A DNA stretch of 18,492 nucleotides from NCBI GenBank assembly GCA_023301545.1, contig JALZUI010000081.1:1-18492 (forward strand), written 5' to 3'. Numbering within the stretch: the stretch's first letter is position 1; each line of letters begins with the position of its first letter. The translations under genes were made by a program, and so were the position numbers. This document shows, one piece after another, positions 1 through 7,078 of this stretch. This DNA comes from Akkermansiaceae bacterium (GTDB taxonomy: Bacteria > Verrucomicrobiota > Verrucomicrobiia > Verrucomicrobiales > Akkermansiaceae). A model generated the notes under the pieces. That model was not told the origin of the DNA and searched no databases. It saw nothing but the letters and a program-made list of their open reading frames with translations.

Positions 1-1
1 G

Positions 2-550
2 CAGCTCTCTAAGTTGGGTAAACAGAAGAAAGAATGCGACATTGCTAGTGCTGACCTTTCTGGAATTGTAGAAGGTCGCTTTCGTTCGATTCAAAAGCTC
101 GAATCTCTAAGAGAATTTTTCTCTTCTGAAGTTATTTGGCTCAATTCTATAGAAGATATCATAGATTATGATTTCAAAGCTCCAGTTGAGGAGGGAGAGT
201 TCCCAGGTTCTGTATACGTTAAAAATAATTTCATGAATGTAGAATATGGTAGTTCGTCGATTACAGCAGAACCCCAAACAACCTCTAGGGGTAAATCAAA
301 GAAACAATTTGTTAATGTAGTGAAAGTTACAGGGTACTGGCGTGAAAATCCAGCTAGTCAACAAGCGGTATTTAACATTCTAGATAAGATTAAAAAAGCT
401 AAGGACTCGCCTTTTACATTCGCGATTGGTGGTAAGGAGCTTGATGATAACCAAGTTCTGCAAATTCAAAGCGCTATCCCCCCAGGAGAGTTTAAGGCTG
501 ATTTCACTATGGTCTTACCACTCAAAACACCTATTGAAATCTCTAACTAA
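2..550 (+). CDS. C-terminal part of PilM/PilN-like pilus complex protein (Amuc_1101-type), 5' truncated
   Basis: The frame is open to the left edge, so this is the last ~182 residues of a longer protein. The TTG at 14 is internal and not a credible start. The visible part has a charged stretch, then a segment (LREFFSSEVIWLNSI) resembling the PilN pattern of a helix followed by '(P)..vWLtsI'. It ends in an alpha/beta domain (VNVVKVTGYW, then a helix, then ADFTMVLPL) as in PilN periplasmic domains. The gene lies 15 bp upstream of an Amuc_1100 homologue. In Akkermansia that place belongs to Amuc_1101, annotated as a PilM-like (FtsA-fold) pilus complex protein. My inference is a PilM-PilN type protein whose ATP-binding part lies outside the window. 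The family match rests mostly on position and the PilN-like pattern, so identity is moderately certain. The role would be an inner-membrane platform for the pilus-like apparatus. Confidence 0.6.
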   Translation, partial: QLSKLGKQKKECDIASADLSGIVEGRFRSIQKLESLREFFSSEVIWLNSIEDIIDYDFKAPVEEGEFPGSVYVKNNFMNVEYGSSSITAEPQTTSRGKSKKQFVNVVKVTGYWRENPASQQAVFNILDKIKKAKDSPFTFAIGGKELDDNQVLQIQSAIPPGEFKADFTMVLPLKTPIEISN

Positions 551-565
551 TTAAACAACAACAAT

Positions 566-1522
566 ATGGAAAAGAAAAAATTATCAGGCTTTAAGCTATT
601 GCTTATTATCCTAACACTAGTTTTAGCGGGTGGCGCAGGAGTGCTAGGGTTTCTTCAAAAGAAACAGTTCGATGCTAATACTCAAGCGTACGCTGCTAAG
701 GCTGCTGAATTGAAAAAGATGAAAGAGATGGATGGCTACCCTAGTCAGGAATCTGTCGACACTCTAAGCAGCGCTATTACTAACTACGAAGGAGTCCTTA
801 CGGATTTAGGTCAAGACCTAGCGACTTCTACAGGTATTAAGTTTGAAAATGTAGAGCCCGCTAAATTTTCAGCTAGAGTGACAAAAGCCACAAAAGCTCT
901 AAGAGCGAAGTACAGTGAAGCTGGGGTTGAGTTACCTGAGGAATGGAGTCTAGGATTTGAAAAATACGTTTCAATTCTACCTCCTAAAGAAGCTACAGGG
1001 ATACTACTTTACAACTTAGAGGCCCTAGTATGGTTACACGAAGAATTACTGTCGTCGAATCCGAGCAAACTAGTTAATCTTCATAGAAAAGCGGTAGCAC
1101 TTGAGGTAGAGGCAGGGGAAAGCGTAAGGCAGAATAATCAATCGAACAGAAGAGGCAAGAACCAGAAGCCGGCAGTAGTGGCTATGCCTATGGAGATTTC
1201 ATTTATCGCTAAGGAAAATGGAGCTCGTGACTTCTTAAATCGAATTGTAAATGCCGATAAGTATTTCTTCACAATCGATACATTAAAATTGCAAGAAGTG
1301 AAAGCTGTGGGCTTAGAGCGAACGGTAAATAATCCAACGCCCGAGCCTGAAGAGTCATTGGGGTTAGATGCAGTATTCTCCTTCGATGAATCGGTGACTG
1401 AAGAGGTTATCGAGTTCAGTGACGAAAAGAAATTCACTCAAGTTTTAGGTAAAGAGCTCGTGGCGGTATTTATAGATTTAAACCTGACGTACCTACCTGA
1501 GCCAATTAACCCAGCGAATTAA
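566..1522 (+). CDS. Amuc_1100-family pilus-like inner-membrane protein
   Basis: A 318-residue protein, almost the length I recall for Amuc_1100 (about 317). It has a short basic N-terminus, one membrane segment at about residues 8-30 (KLLLIILTLVLAGGAGVLGF), then a coiled-coil-like stretch at about 31-60 and a periplasmic domain. The C-terminal half matches Amuc_1100 from memory: MPMEISF at 207-213, FTIDTLKL at 235-242, and LGKELVAVFIDLNL at 294-307. The layout (N-terminal span, coil, alpha/beta domain) is that of PilO/PilN-type alignment proteins. In Akkermansia the protein belongs to a pilus-like locus and is known for signalling through host TLR2. Between the two conserved C-terminal blocks, this protein has an acidic linker (about 258-289) where Akkermansia has an Ala/Pro-rich one. 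The start ATG follows an A-rich leader with no Shine-Dalgarno. The gene lies 15 bp after the PilM/N-like gene and 20 bp before the Amuc_1099-like gene, so it is in one operon. Confidence 0.85.
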   Translation: MEKKKLSGFKLLLIILTLVLAGGAGVLGFLQKKQFDANTQAYAAKAAELKKMKEMDGYPSQESVDTLSSAITNYEGVLTDLGQDLATSTGIKFENVEPAKFSARVTKATKALRAKYSEAGVELPEEWSLGFEKYVSILPPKEATGILLYNLEALVWLHEELLSSNPSKLVNLHRKAVALEVEAGESVRQNNQSNRRGKNQKPAVVAMPMEISFIAKENGARDFLNRIVNADKYFFTIDTLKLQEVKAVGLERTVNNPTPEPEESLGLDAVFSFDESVTEEVIEFSDEKKFTQVLGKELVAVFIDLNLTYLPEPINPAN

Positions 1523-1542
1523 GCACAAATTTTTAAACGCAT

Positions 1543-2553
1543 ATGACAACGAAAAAAAAGCAAGATGAGAAAACCTTAATGGGACTTTGCCTCGTAGTGG
1601 CTATAGCTCTCATTGTATTAGGTGTACTCTCAGTACTCAAATTACAGGAAAAGTTTAATCCTGCGAACTCATCAAAAAACGAACTGCCTTCAATGGAAGG
1701 GTTAGAAAAAGCAAAAAAATCTAAAAACTTGCTAGAAGCTAAGCCTGCTTGGAGTTCTTCCAAAATAAGCGGAAGAGATTTAGGGTTAATGACTTCTATT
1801 CCAGTATTTAAAGTTCCTGGTGAAGATGAATTAGTCGATCTTTATGCCGAAACAGGCAGCAAGGTACACCCGCCGATTGATAATCGCTGGTGGTTGAAGT
1901 ACGAAATCGATCCTGGCTATAAAGACTCTCCAGCTCGTGATGCTGATGGAGACGGATTTTCTAACCTAGAGGAGTTTCAAGCGAAGACAGACCCGTCTAA
2001 CGCTAAGTCATACCCAGAACTCATAGATAAACTTAAAGTAGTTAAAACGGAGGCGAAGCCTTTCAGGATTACTTTTACTTCTGAAGTGGGAGAGGGCAAA
2101 AATCAGTTTAAATACGTGAGTCAGGCTTATGGTTCAAGGGGGCTAAGATCCAAGTATCGAGCTGCAGGTGATGATATATTCTCCGAAGGTGAAGCTGAAA
2201 ATCGTTTTACACTTATCAAAGTCGTCGAAAAAGAAATCGTTAAAGGGAGCTCTAAAAGGAATGTAAAACATGCAGTGATTTTGGATAAATCTAAGGGCTC
2301 AGAATTTGAAATTGCTAAACAAGACAAAAGAGGATTCTTAGGGAAAGATTACTCGATTACATTTTCTCTGAAAGCAGCGGGAGTCGATAGTCAAAGCTTC
2401 CTAGTTAAAGAAAATGAAAAATTCGACTTACCTTCGGGTAAGGTTTCTGAAAACGGAGTTTATCACTTCATAAAAGTAAATGAGAACACTGAGGTGATTA
2501 TTAAGTACGGAAATGAATCCGGTAAAAAGGACAAAACAATCTCGCTAAACTAA
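1543..2553 (+). CDS. Amuc_1099-family pilus-like protein with EF-hand-like calcium loop
   Basis: A 336-residue protein with a Lys-rich cytoplasmic N-terminus (residues 4-10), one membrane span at about 12-32 (LMGLCLVVAIALIVLGVLSV), and a long periplasmic part rich in beta-type sequence. Residues 133-144 form a DxDxDG...E loop (D133, D135, D137, E144) followed by a NLEEFQAKTDPSNAKSYP stretch. This is the thrombospondin-type-3/dockerin-like calcium-binding pattern common in surface proteins of the Planctomycetes-Verrucomicrobia group. The family assignment comes from gene order, between the Amuc_1100-like and secretin genes, and from the single-span architecture; I do not recall the Akkermansia sequence well enough to align it. 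Codons 3-6 contain a run of eight A. The start ATG is preceded by AAACGCAT, with no Shine-Dalgarno. By analogy with PilP-type proteins it may link the inner-membrane parts to the secretin, but that is inference. Confidence 0.7.
   Translation: MTTKKKQDEKTLMGLCLVVAIALIVLGVLSVLKLQEKFNPANSSKNELPSMEGLEKAKKSKNLLEAKPAWSSSKISGRDLGLMTSIPVFKVPGEDELVDLYAETGSKVHPPIDNRWWLKYEIDPGYKDSPARDADGDGFSNLEEFQAKTDPSNAKSYPELIDKLKVVKTEAKPFRITFTSEVGEGKNQFKYVSQAYGSRGLRSKYRAAGDDIFSEGEAENRFTLIKVVEKEIVKGSSKRNVKHAVILDKSKGSEFEIAKQDKRGFLGKDYSITFSLKAAGVDSQSFLVKENEKFDLPSGKVSENGVYHFIKVNENTEVIIKYGNESGKKDKTISLN
1939..1974 (+). other. EF-hand-like calcium-binding loop
   Basis: These codons encode residues 133-144 of the Amuc_1099-like protein. 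Acidic residues fall at EF-loop positions 1, 3 and 5, Gly at position 6 and Glu at position 12. No second loop is visible in the protein, so it resembles a single structural Ca2+ site and not a regulatory EF-hand pair. Confidence 0.6.
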
Positions 2554-2574
2554 AATTTAAATTTTTTGATAAAA

Positions 2575-2595
2575 GGCTTCCCAAAGCCAAGCTTT
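2575..2595 (+). promoter_or_regulatory. Possible alternative hairpins in the secretin-gene leader
   Basis: In the 78-bp gap before the secretin gene, GGCTT (2575-2579) can pair with AAGCC (2584-2588), or AAAGC (2583-2587) can pair with GCTTT (2591-2595). The two stems share bases and exclude each other. Stems are short and there is no T-tract, so this is not a terminator. It could tune the level of the secretin relative to the upstream genes, or be chance. Confidence 0.25.
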
Positions 2596-2612
2596 AAGAA
2601 TAAATCAATACA

Positions 2613-2618
2613 TATACT
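2613..2618 (+). promoter_or_regulatory. Possible -10 element upstream of secretin gene
   Basis: TATACT differs from the consensus TATAAT at one base and lies 13 bp before the ATG at 2632. The gap before this gene (78 bp) is larger than those between the upstream genes (15 and 20 bp), leaving room for an internal promoter. I see no good -35 at 16-18 bp upstream, and a start here would leave only a few leader bases, so support is weak. Confidence 0.2.
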
Positions 2619-2631
2619 TGCACAGAATTAA

Positions 2632-5127
2632 ATGATGAACACAACCAAACTAATAAACTTAACTAAGTATGTCGGAGTAGGCATGCTTTTGGCTGATCCT
2701 GTTATGGCTCAATCATGGGGGGGGGACTTAGCCTCTCGTGAGAGAAGTCGTCGTGAGAACGCTGTTAGAGAGGCCGAGCAACACCTATCTGATGGACGTA
2801 CTGCTTACGCTAAAGGAGATTTTCAAACTGCTGTAGATGAATACCGTGCCGCTTTAGATAAGACTCCACGCGGAACTCTTGCGGCTACACGCCGAGCGTC
2901 TATGACCGCTCACCTATCTGATGGTAGTGTAGCTCTTGCTCAAAAACATCGTGGTGTAGGTAAGTATGATGAAGCGCGTTCACTTTTAGAATCAGTTTTA
3001 TTAGTTGATCCGGGTAATGCCTTAGCTCTACGTGAGCTTGAGTACTTAGATGACCCAATCAGAACGAACCCCGCTCTTACATATGACCATTCTTTAAATG
3101 TAGATAAGGTTCGTCGTCTACTCTACATGGGTGAAGGTTTTTACAATCTTGGTCAATTCGACAAAGCAGAAGCAGAGTTTAATAAAGTTCTTCGCATAGA
3201 TAAATATAATAAAGCTGCAAGAAGATGGTTAGAGCGTTGTGCTTCGATTCGTTCAGATTATTATCGTAGTGCTTACGATCATACTAGAGCAGAACTTCTT
3301 TCTCAAGTTGATCAGGCGTGGGAAATTGCAATTAATCCAGAGTTGAGTTCTTTCGAACAAACGAGCCAAATAGGTTCTAATACGGTTGAAGAAGGAGCTA
3401 GTATTGCCAATAAGCTTAGAAGTATTATCATTCCTCAGGTGGACATGGTAGATCTCTCTATCGAAGAAGCAATTGACGAACTTCGCCTACGTTCAAGAGA
3501 ACTAGATCCTACTACTATTGACCCGAATAAAAAAGGGATCAACTTTGTAATTCGTGATTCAAGAAAATCTAGCGCTTCAAGTGCAGGAGATCTAGGTCTC
3601 GAAGTTACGGATCCTACAGCTAGCGTTGCTACGAACACAAACTCTCTACGAGTTTCCGAGCTTAAGCTTACTAATGTACCGCTTATTAATGTTCTGAGTT
3701 CGATTTGTGACCTGACTGGCCTTCGTTACCGTATTGATGAGTACTCAGTTACTCTTCTTCCTAATGACGCAGCGCCGGATGACGATATCCTTACGCGTAC
3801 ATGGAATGTTACACCTACATTCACCTCTGATTTAGGTGGAGATTCGGGTGCAAGCGGTGGTGGAGTTGTTGACGACCCGTTCGCTCCTAGTTCCGGCTCA
3901 GATTCAGGTGGCAGTGCTTTCAAGCAGCCATCGGTACAAGATCTTTTAGCATCTGCAGGGGTGTTGTTCGAAAACGGAGCAAGCGCAAGTCTGCTCCCAG
4001 GTTCGTCGACGCTGATTGTTCGTAACAGCATCAACAACCTTGATTTGGTTGATGACATTGTAAATAGCATTAATAAGAAAACGCCTAAGCAGATTAAGAT
4101 TCTGACTAAGTTTGTAGAGGTAAGCCAAGACAATGTTGATGAACTCGGCTTTGACTGGGCACTTGGTCAAGCTGGAAGCAATATTGACCTTCGAGGTGGA
4201 TCTACAGGAAACGGTCAAGCAGTTAATGATTTCAATACCTCAACAGGTCGAGTAATCACTAGTGGTCTTCGTTCTGGAGATACGGCTATTGCACAAGACT
4301 CGATTTCAGACTTGATCTCTAGTTCAACAGGAGCGTTCTCTTCTACTGCGACTGCGCCAGGGATTCTTAGTTTAGGGGGAATTGTTGACGGAACGACTCT
4401 AGAAGTAATTTTCCGTGGCCTTTCACAAAAAAGAGGAGTGGACATTATGACCGCACCTAGTGTGGTAGCTCGTAGTGGAGAGGAAGCAACAATCGAAATT
4501 ATTCGAGAGTTCATCTACCCTTCAGAGTATGATCCACCGGAGCTTCCGAATGAAGTAAATGCTACTGGAACATTCCCAGTAACACCAGCTACACCTACAG
4601 CATTCGAAACCCGTAATACAGGTGTTACCCTTAAAATCCTACCTCAGACTGGTGATGCTAATGACTACGTCATTAACCTCAACTTCCAACCTGAAGTTGT
4701 AGAATTCGAAGGTTTCATTAACTATGGATCGCCAATTACAGGTTCAGCTACTAATGCTAATGGAGACGTTTTCGAGGTAGTGATTACTGAAAACCGTATT
4801 GAAATGCCAGTATTCGCAACGAGACGCGTAGAAACTGCAATTACTATCTTTGATGGTCACACTGTCTCTGTTGGTGGTCTGATGAGTGAAGAAGTGCAAA
4901 CAGTAGAGGATAAAATCCCAATTCTTGGTGATATTCCTCTTATCGGACGCCTCTTCCAGAGTAATTCGGAGTCTCGCGTTAAGAGCAATTTAGTGATCTT
5001 TGTCACAGCTCAAGTTATTGATGCGACAGGACGTCCAGTACGTAGTAATGAATCTGTTAGTGCTGATTCAGAGCTTGAAAGTCTTTTCACTGGCGCTGAC
5101 TCACTCCTTCCGGATGTGATTCAGTAA
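2632..5127 (+). CDS. Amuc_1098-family secretin (PilQ-like type IV pilus outer-membrane protein)
   Basis: An 831-residue outer-membrane secretin. A signal peptide is visible at 1-26, with likely cleavage after PVMA. TPR-like repeats follow at about 45-78, 93-126 and 158-200, then N-domains at about 263-310 and 340-377. A Gly/Ser/Asp-rich linker lies at 399-430 and a KH-like N-domain at about 434-512. The secretin core occupies about 590-795. Diagnostic motifs are MTAPSVVARSGEEATI (606-621), the HTVSVGGL segment (743-750), and the signature KIPILGDIPLIGRLF (761-775) with NLVIFVTAQVI. TPR plus secretin is the architecture of the Amuc_1098 family. The protein would form the multimeric outer-membrane pore of the pilus-like system encoded upstream. 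Codons 29-32 contain a run of nine G. ATG ATG offers two starts; neither has a Shine-Dalgarno. The gene ends 26 bp before a terminator stem. Confidence 0.88.
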   Translation: MMNTTKLINLTKYVGVGMLLADPVMAQSWGGDLASRERSRRENAVREAEQHLSDGRTAYAKGDFQTAVDEYRAALDKTPRGTLAATRRASMTAHLSDGSVALAQKHRGVGKYDEARSLLESVLLVDPGNALALRELEYLDDPIRTNPALTYDHSLNVDKVRRLLYMGEGFYNLGQFDKAEAEFNKVLRIDKYNKAARRWLERCASIRSDYYRSAYDHTRAELLSQVDQAWEIAINPELSSFEQTSQIGSNTVEEGASIANKLRSIIIPQVDMVDLSIEEAIDELRLRSRELDPTTIDPNKKGINFVIRDSRKSSASSAGDLGLEVTDPTASVATNTNSLRVSELKLTNVPLINVLSSICDLTGLRYRIDEYSVTLLPNDAAPDDDILTRTWNVTPTFTSDLGGDSGASGGGVVDDPFAPSSGSDSGGSAFKQPSVQDLLASAGVLFENGASASLLPGSSTLIVRNSINNLDLVDDIVNSINKKTPKQIKILTKFVEVSQDNVDELGFDWALGQAGSNIDLRGGSTGNGQAVNDFNTSTGRVITSGLRSGDTAIAQDSISDLISSSTGAFSSTATAPGILSLGGIVDGTTLEVIFRGLSQKRGVDIMTAPSVVARSGEEATIEIIREFIYPSEYDPPELPNEVNATGTFPVTPATPTAFETRNTGVTLKILPQTGDANDYVINLNFQPEVVEFEGFINYGSPITGSATNANGDVFEVVITENRIEMPVFATRRVETAITIFDGHTVSVGGLMSEEVQTVEDKIPILGDIPLIGRLFQSNSESRVKSNLVIFVTAQVIDATGRPVRSNESVSADSELESLFTGADSLLPDVIQ
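2717..2725 (+). repeat. G9 homopolymer tract inside the secretin gene
   Basis: Nine consecutive G span codons 29-32 (Trp-Gly-Gly-Asp), three residues past the predicted signal-peptide cleavage site. It is the longest single-base run in the window's coding sequence. With eight G the frame meets TAG four codons after the start of the tract; with ten G it meets TGA within nine codons. Tracts of this length and placement are typical of slipped-strand contingency loci. Confidence 0.8.
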
Positions 5128-5143
5128 GTCAAAAAACTGAATT

Positions 5144-5158
5144 TTAATTTATTAAAGC
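5144..5158 (+). repeat. 15-bp A/T-rich element before terminator, copy 1
   Basis: TTAATTTATTAAAGC occurs here and again at 8154-8168, each time running into the left arm of an intrinsic terminator. It contains the inverted repeat TTAAT-TT-ATTAA. The last five bases (AAAGC) are terminator stem, so only ten bases of the identity are independent of the terminator fold. Confidence 0.6.
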
Positions 5159-5183
5159 TGACACTTTTGTGTCAGCTTTTTTT
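5154..5183 (+). terminator. Intrinsic terminator after the pilus-like operon
   Basis: A perfect 11-bp stem, AAAGCTGACAC (5154-5164) with GTGTCAGCTTT (5169-5179), closes a TTTT loop and is followed by T to 5183. The T-tract ends at the base before the coaE ATG at 5184, so the right arm lies where a ribosome-binding site would be. It ends the secretin operon unless transcription reads through into coaE-rho-rnd. Confidence 0.9.
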
Positions 5184-5765
5184 ATGCACATTGGACTTAC
5201 AGGGAATATTGCTACGGGGAAATCAGTAGTATACCGAGCTCTCTGTGAGCGTGAGAATGTTGTTGGGTTTGATGCTGACGCTGTTGTGCACCAATTGTAT
5301 TCGACTGATGAAGTGCGAGACCAATTGGTATCTGCGTTTAGTTCTGCGATTTTAAATGAATCGGGAATAGTTGATCGTAAGGAAGTTAGGAGGCTTTTTC
5401 TTGAATGTGAAGGAGTTAGGGAAACGCTAGAAAACGTGTTTCATCCATTAGTCCATGCACGTTATTTAAAGGTGGCGAGCAGCTTGAAATCTGGGCAGTG
5501 CTTATTGGCTGATATCCCATTATTGTTTGAAAAATCGACCCCGTATGAATTCGATACAATTATCACAGTAGCGTGTAGTTCGGAGGTTCAGCTTAAACGC
5601 TTAATGGAGAGATCTAAACTTGACAAAAAGGAAGCGATGGCGATGATTGAAAAACAAGTTGCTTTGTCTTACAAGATGAGGCACTCCAATCATGTCCTTT
5701 GGAATAATGGGAGTTTAGATCTTCTCCAAAGACAATTGAACCTCTTAGTTCATCATATTTTTTAA
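5184..5765 (+). CDS. coaE: Dephospho-CoA kinase
   Basis: This 193-residue enzyme phosphorylates the 3'-OH of the ribose of dephospho-CoA, the last step of coenzyme A synthesis, in the cytoplasm. The P-loop GNIATGKS spans residues 7-14. The GFDADAVVHQLY segment near residue 28 is the family's DAD motif, and FHPLVH and DIPLLFE are typical CoaE blocks. The kinase fold runs the full expected length (about 200). I chose ATG 5184 because the family begins directly with the strand leading to the P-loop. The in-frame GTG at 5169 would put the start inside the terminator stem and add only MSAFF. There is no Shine-Dalgarno; the upstream 30 bases are the terminator hairpin. The stop overlaps the rho start by one base (TAATG). 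Confidence 0.93.
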   Translation: MHIGLTGNIATGKSVVYRALCERENVVGFDADAVVHQLYSTDEVRDQLVSAFSSAILNESGIVDRKEVRRLFLECEGVRETLENVFHPLVHARYLKVASSLKSGQCLLADIPLLFEKSTPYEFDTIITVACSSEVQLKRLMERSKLDKKEAMAMIEKQVALSYKMRHSNHVLWNNGSLDLLQRQLNLLVHHIF

Positions 5766-7078
5766 TGAGTGTAGCAGAATCCACAGAAGAACTGCCACAG
5801 GAAGAATCACTATCTTTACCTGAGGCTGTAATAGTTAATGAGTTGCGTCTTAAGACGCACCTCGAGTTGCGTGCAATCCAAAAAGAAATTGGTATTTCAT
5901 CCAGTGCGAACCTAACGAAGGCGCACCTAGTGTTTGATATTGCTACTTTTTACGCTAAGAATGGGGTTGAATTAACAGGGTTTGGTATGCTGGAAGGCGC
6001 GGGGGAGAAGTTTTCTATGCTTCGTGATCCAGCTCGGAGCTTTCGCACCTCTCCTGATGACTGCTATTTAGCTCCACAACTCGTCCGTCAATATGGATTG
6101 CGGAATGGTCAGTTGTTGAAAGTTAGTCTCCGCGCACCTAAAGGTCGTGATAAGTTCCTAACCGTTGATGAAGTTTTAGAAGTTGAAGGTGAGGATGTTG
6201 CTGCTTTCAAATCAGCACTTGATTTCGAATACCTCACTTCGATGTATCCAGATGAGAAGCTACAGCTTGAAATCCATGAAAAACCATCGCTCACGGGGCG
6301 AATTATGGATCTTGTTGCGCCGGTAGGTAAAGGGCAACGAGGCTTAATTGTAGCTCCTCCACGTGGAGGTAAGACCATGGTGCTTAAGAATATAGCGCAG
6401 GCGGTGGAGAAAAATCACCCTGATGCTGAGCTAATGGTGTTGCTCTTAGATGAGCGTCCTGAGGAAGTTACCGATTTTGAAGAAACGATACATGGAGCGA
6501 ATGTGTACGCTTCAACCTTTGATGAGCCCGCAAAGCGTCATGCGCAAGTTGCCGAAATGGTGCTTGAGCGAGCTAAGCGTTTAGTTGAGCAGAAGAAAGA
6601 TGTAGTCCTTCTTTTGGATAGTTTGACTCGCCTTGCCCGGGGGTTCAATAACTCAAGTGGCGGTGGAGCTATTATGTCAGGTGGCCTCAAGCCTGCGGCG
6701 CTGCAACGAGCGCGGAAGTTTTTCTCGACGGCTCGTAATGTAGAAGAGGGGGGGAGCCTTACTATTATTGCCACTTCGCTAGTTGAGACGGAGAGTCGGA
6801 TGGATGATATTGTTTTCGAAGAATTAAAAGGAACTGGCAATATGGAAGTTAAGCTTGATCGAGAGTTTGCTGAAATGCGTATTTTTCCTGCGATCCATCT
6901 CTTTGAGAGCGGTACTCGTAATGATGAACGCTTGTATCACGAAGATGAGTTTTCTAAATTAATTCAACTCCGCAAGCAGCTTACGGCTGTTCCAGCGGGC
7001 GAAGCCTTAGAAAAATTAATTAAAAACATAGAAAAGACTGGTTCAAATGCCGAGCTTCTGATCAGAGGGTTAGTCTAA
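5765..7078 (+). CDS. rho: Transcription termination factor Rho
   Basis: A 437-residue hexameric RNA helicase that terminates transcription. The N-terminal Rho_N helical part is at about 20-66. The cold-shock-type RNA-binding domain is at about 70-140 and the RecA-like ATPase is at about 165-420. Walker A is APPRGGKT (197-204; E. coli has APPKAGKT), the LLLDERPEEVTD block is at 226-237, and Walker B is DVVLLLDSLTRLARGF (279-294). NVEEGGSLTIIATSLV and FEELKGTGNM are classic Rho sequence. Odd points: RNP1, GFGFLR in E. coli, is KFSMLR here (82-87), although the PDD-Y tract (97-101) is kept. The Q-loop region reads GGLKPAALQRARKFF. A G7 run lies at 6748-6754. The gene overlaps coaE and rnd by one base each. 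Family assignment is secure; whether a second Rho exists elsewhere cannot be seen. Confidence 0.96.
   Translation: MSVAESTEELPQEESLSLPEAVIVNELRLKTHLELRAIQKEIGISSSANLTKAHLVFDIATFYAKNGVELTGFGMLEGAGEKFSMLRDPARSFRTSPDDCYLAPQLVRQYGLRNGQLLKVSLRAPKGRDKFLTVDEVLEVEGEDVAAFKSALDFEYLTSMYPDEKLQLEIHEKPSLTGRIMDLVAPVGKGQRGLIVAPPRGGKTMVLKNIAQAVEKNHPDAELMVLLLDERPEEVTDFEETIHGANVYASTFDEPAKRHAQVAEMVLERAKRLVEQKKDVVLLLDSLTRLARGFNNSSGGGAIMSGGLKPAALQRARKFFSTARNVEEGGSLTIIATSLVETESRMDDIVFEELKGTGNMEVKLDREFAEMRIFPAIHLFESGTRNDERLYHEDEFSKLIQLRKQLTAVPAGEALEKLIKNIEKTGSNAELLIRGLV

Noticed and set aside
3726..4218. Minus-strand open frames opposite the secretin gene
   Set aside because: They overlap secretin N-domain sequence with no independent start context or motif.
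5169..5183. GTG at 5169 as the coaE start
   Set aside because: It would place the start in the terminator's right arm and add five residues (MSAFF) not expected before the CoaE P-loop strand. ATG 5184 fits the family start.
6748..6754. G7 run in rho as a phase-variation site
   Set aside because: It encodes part of the invariant Rho motif NVEEGGSLTII, and a frameshift in rho would probably be harmful. It is better explained as chance codon choice.
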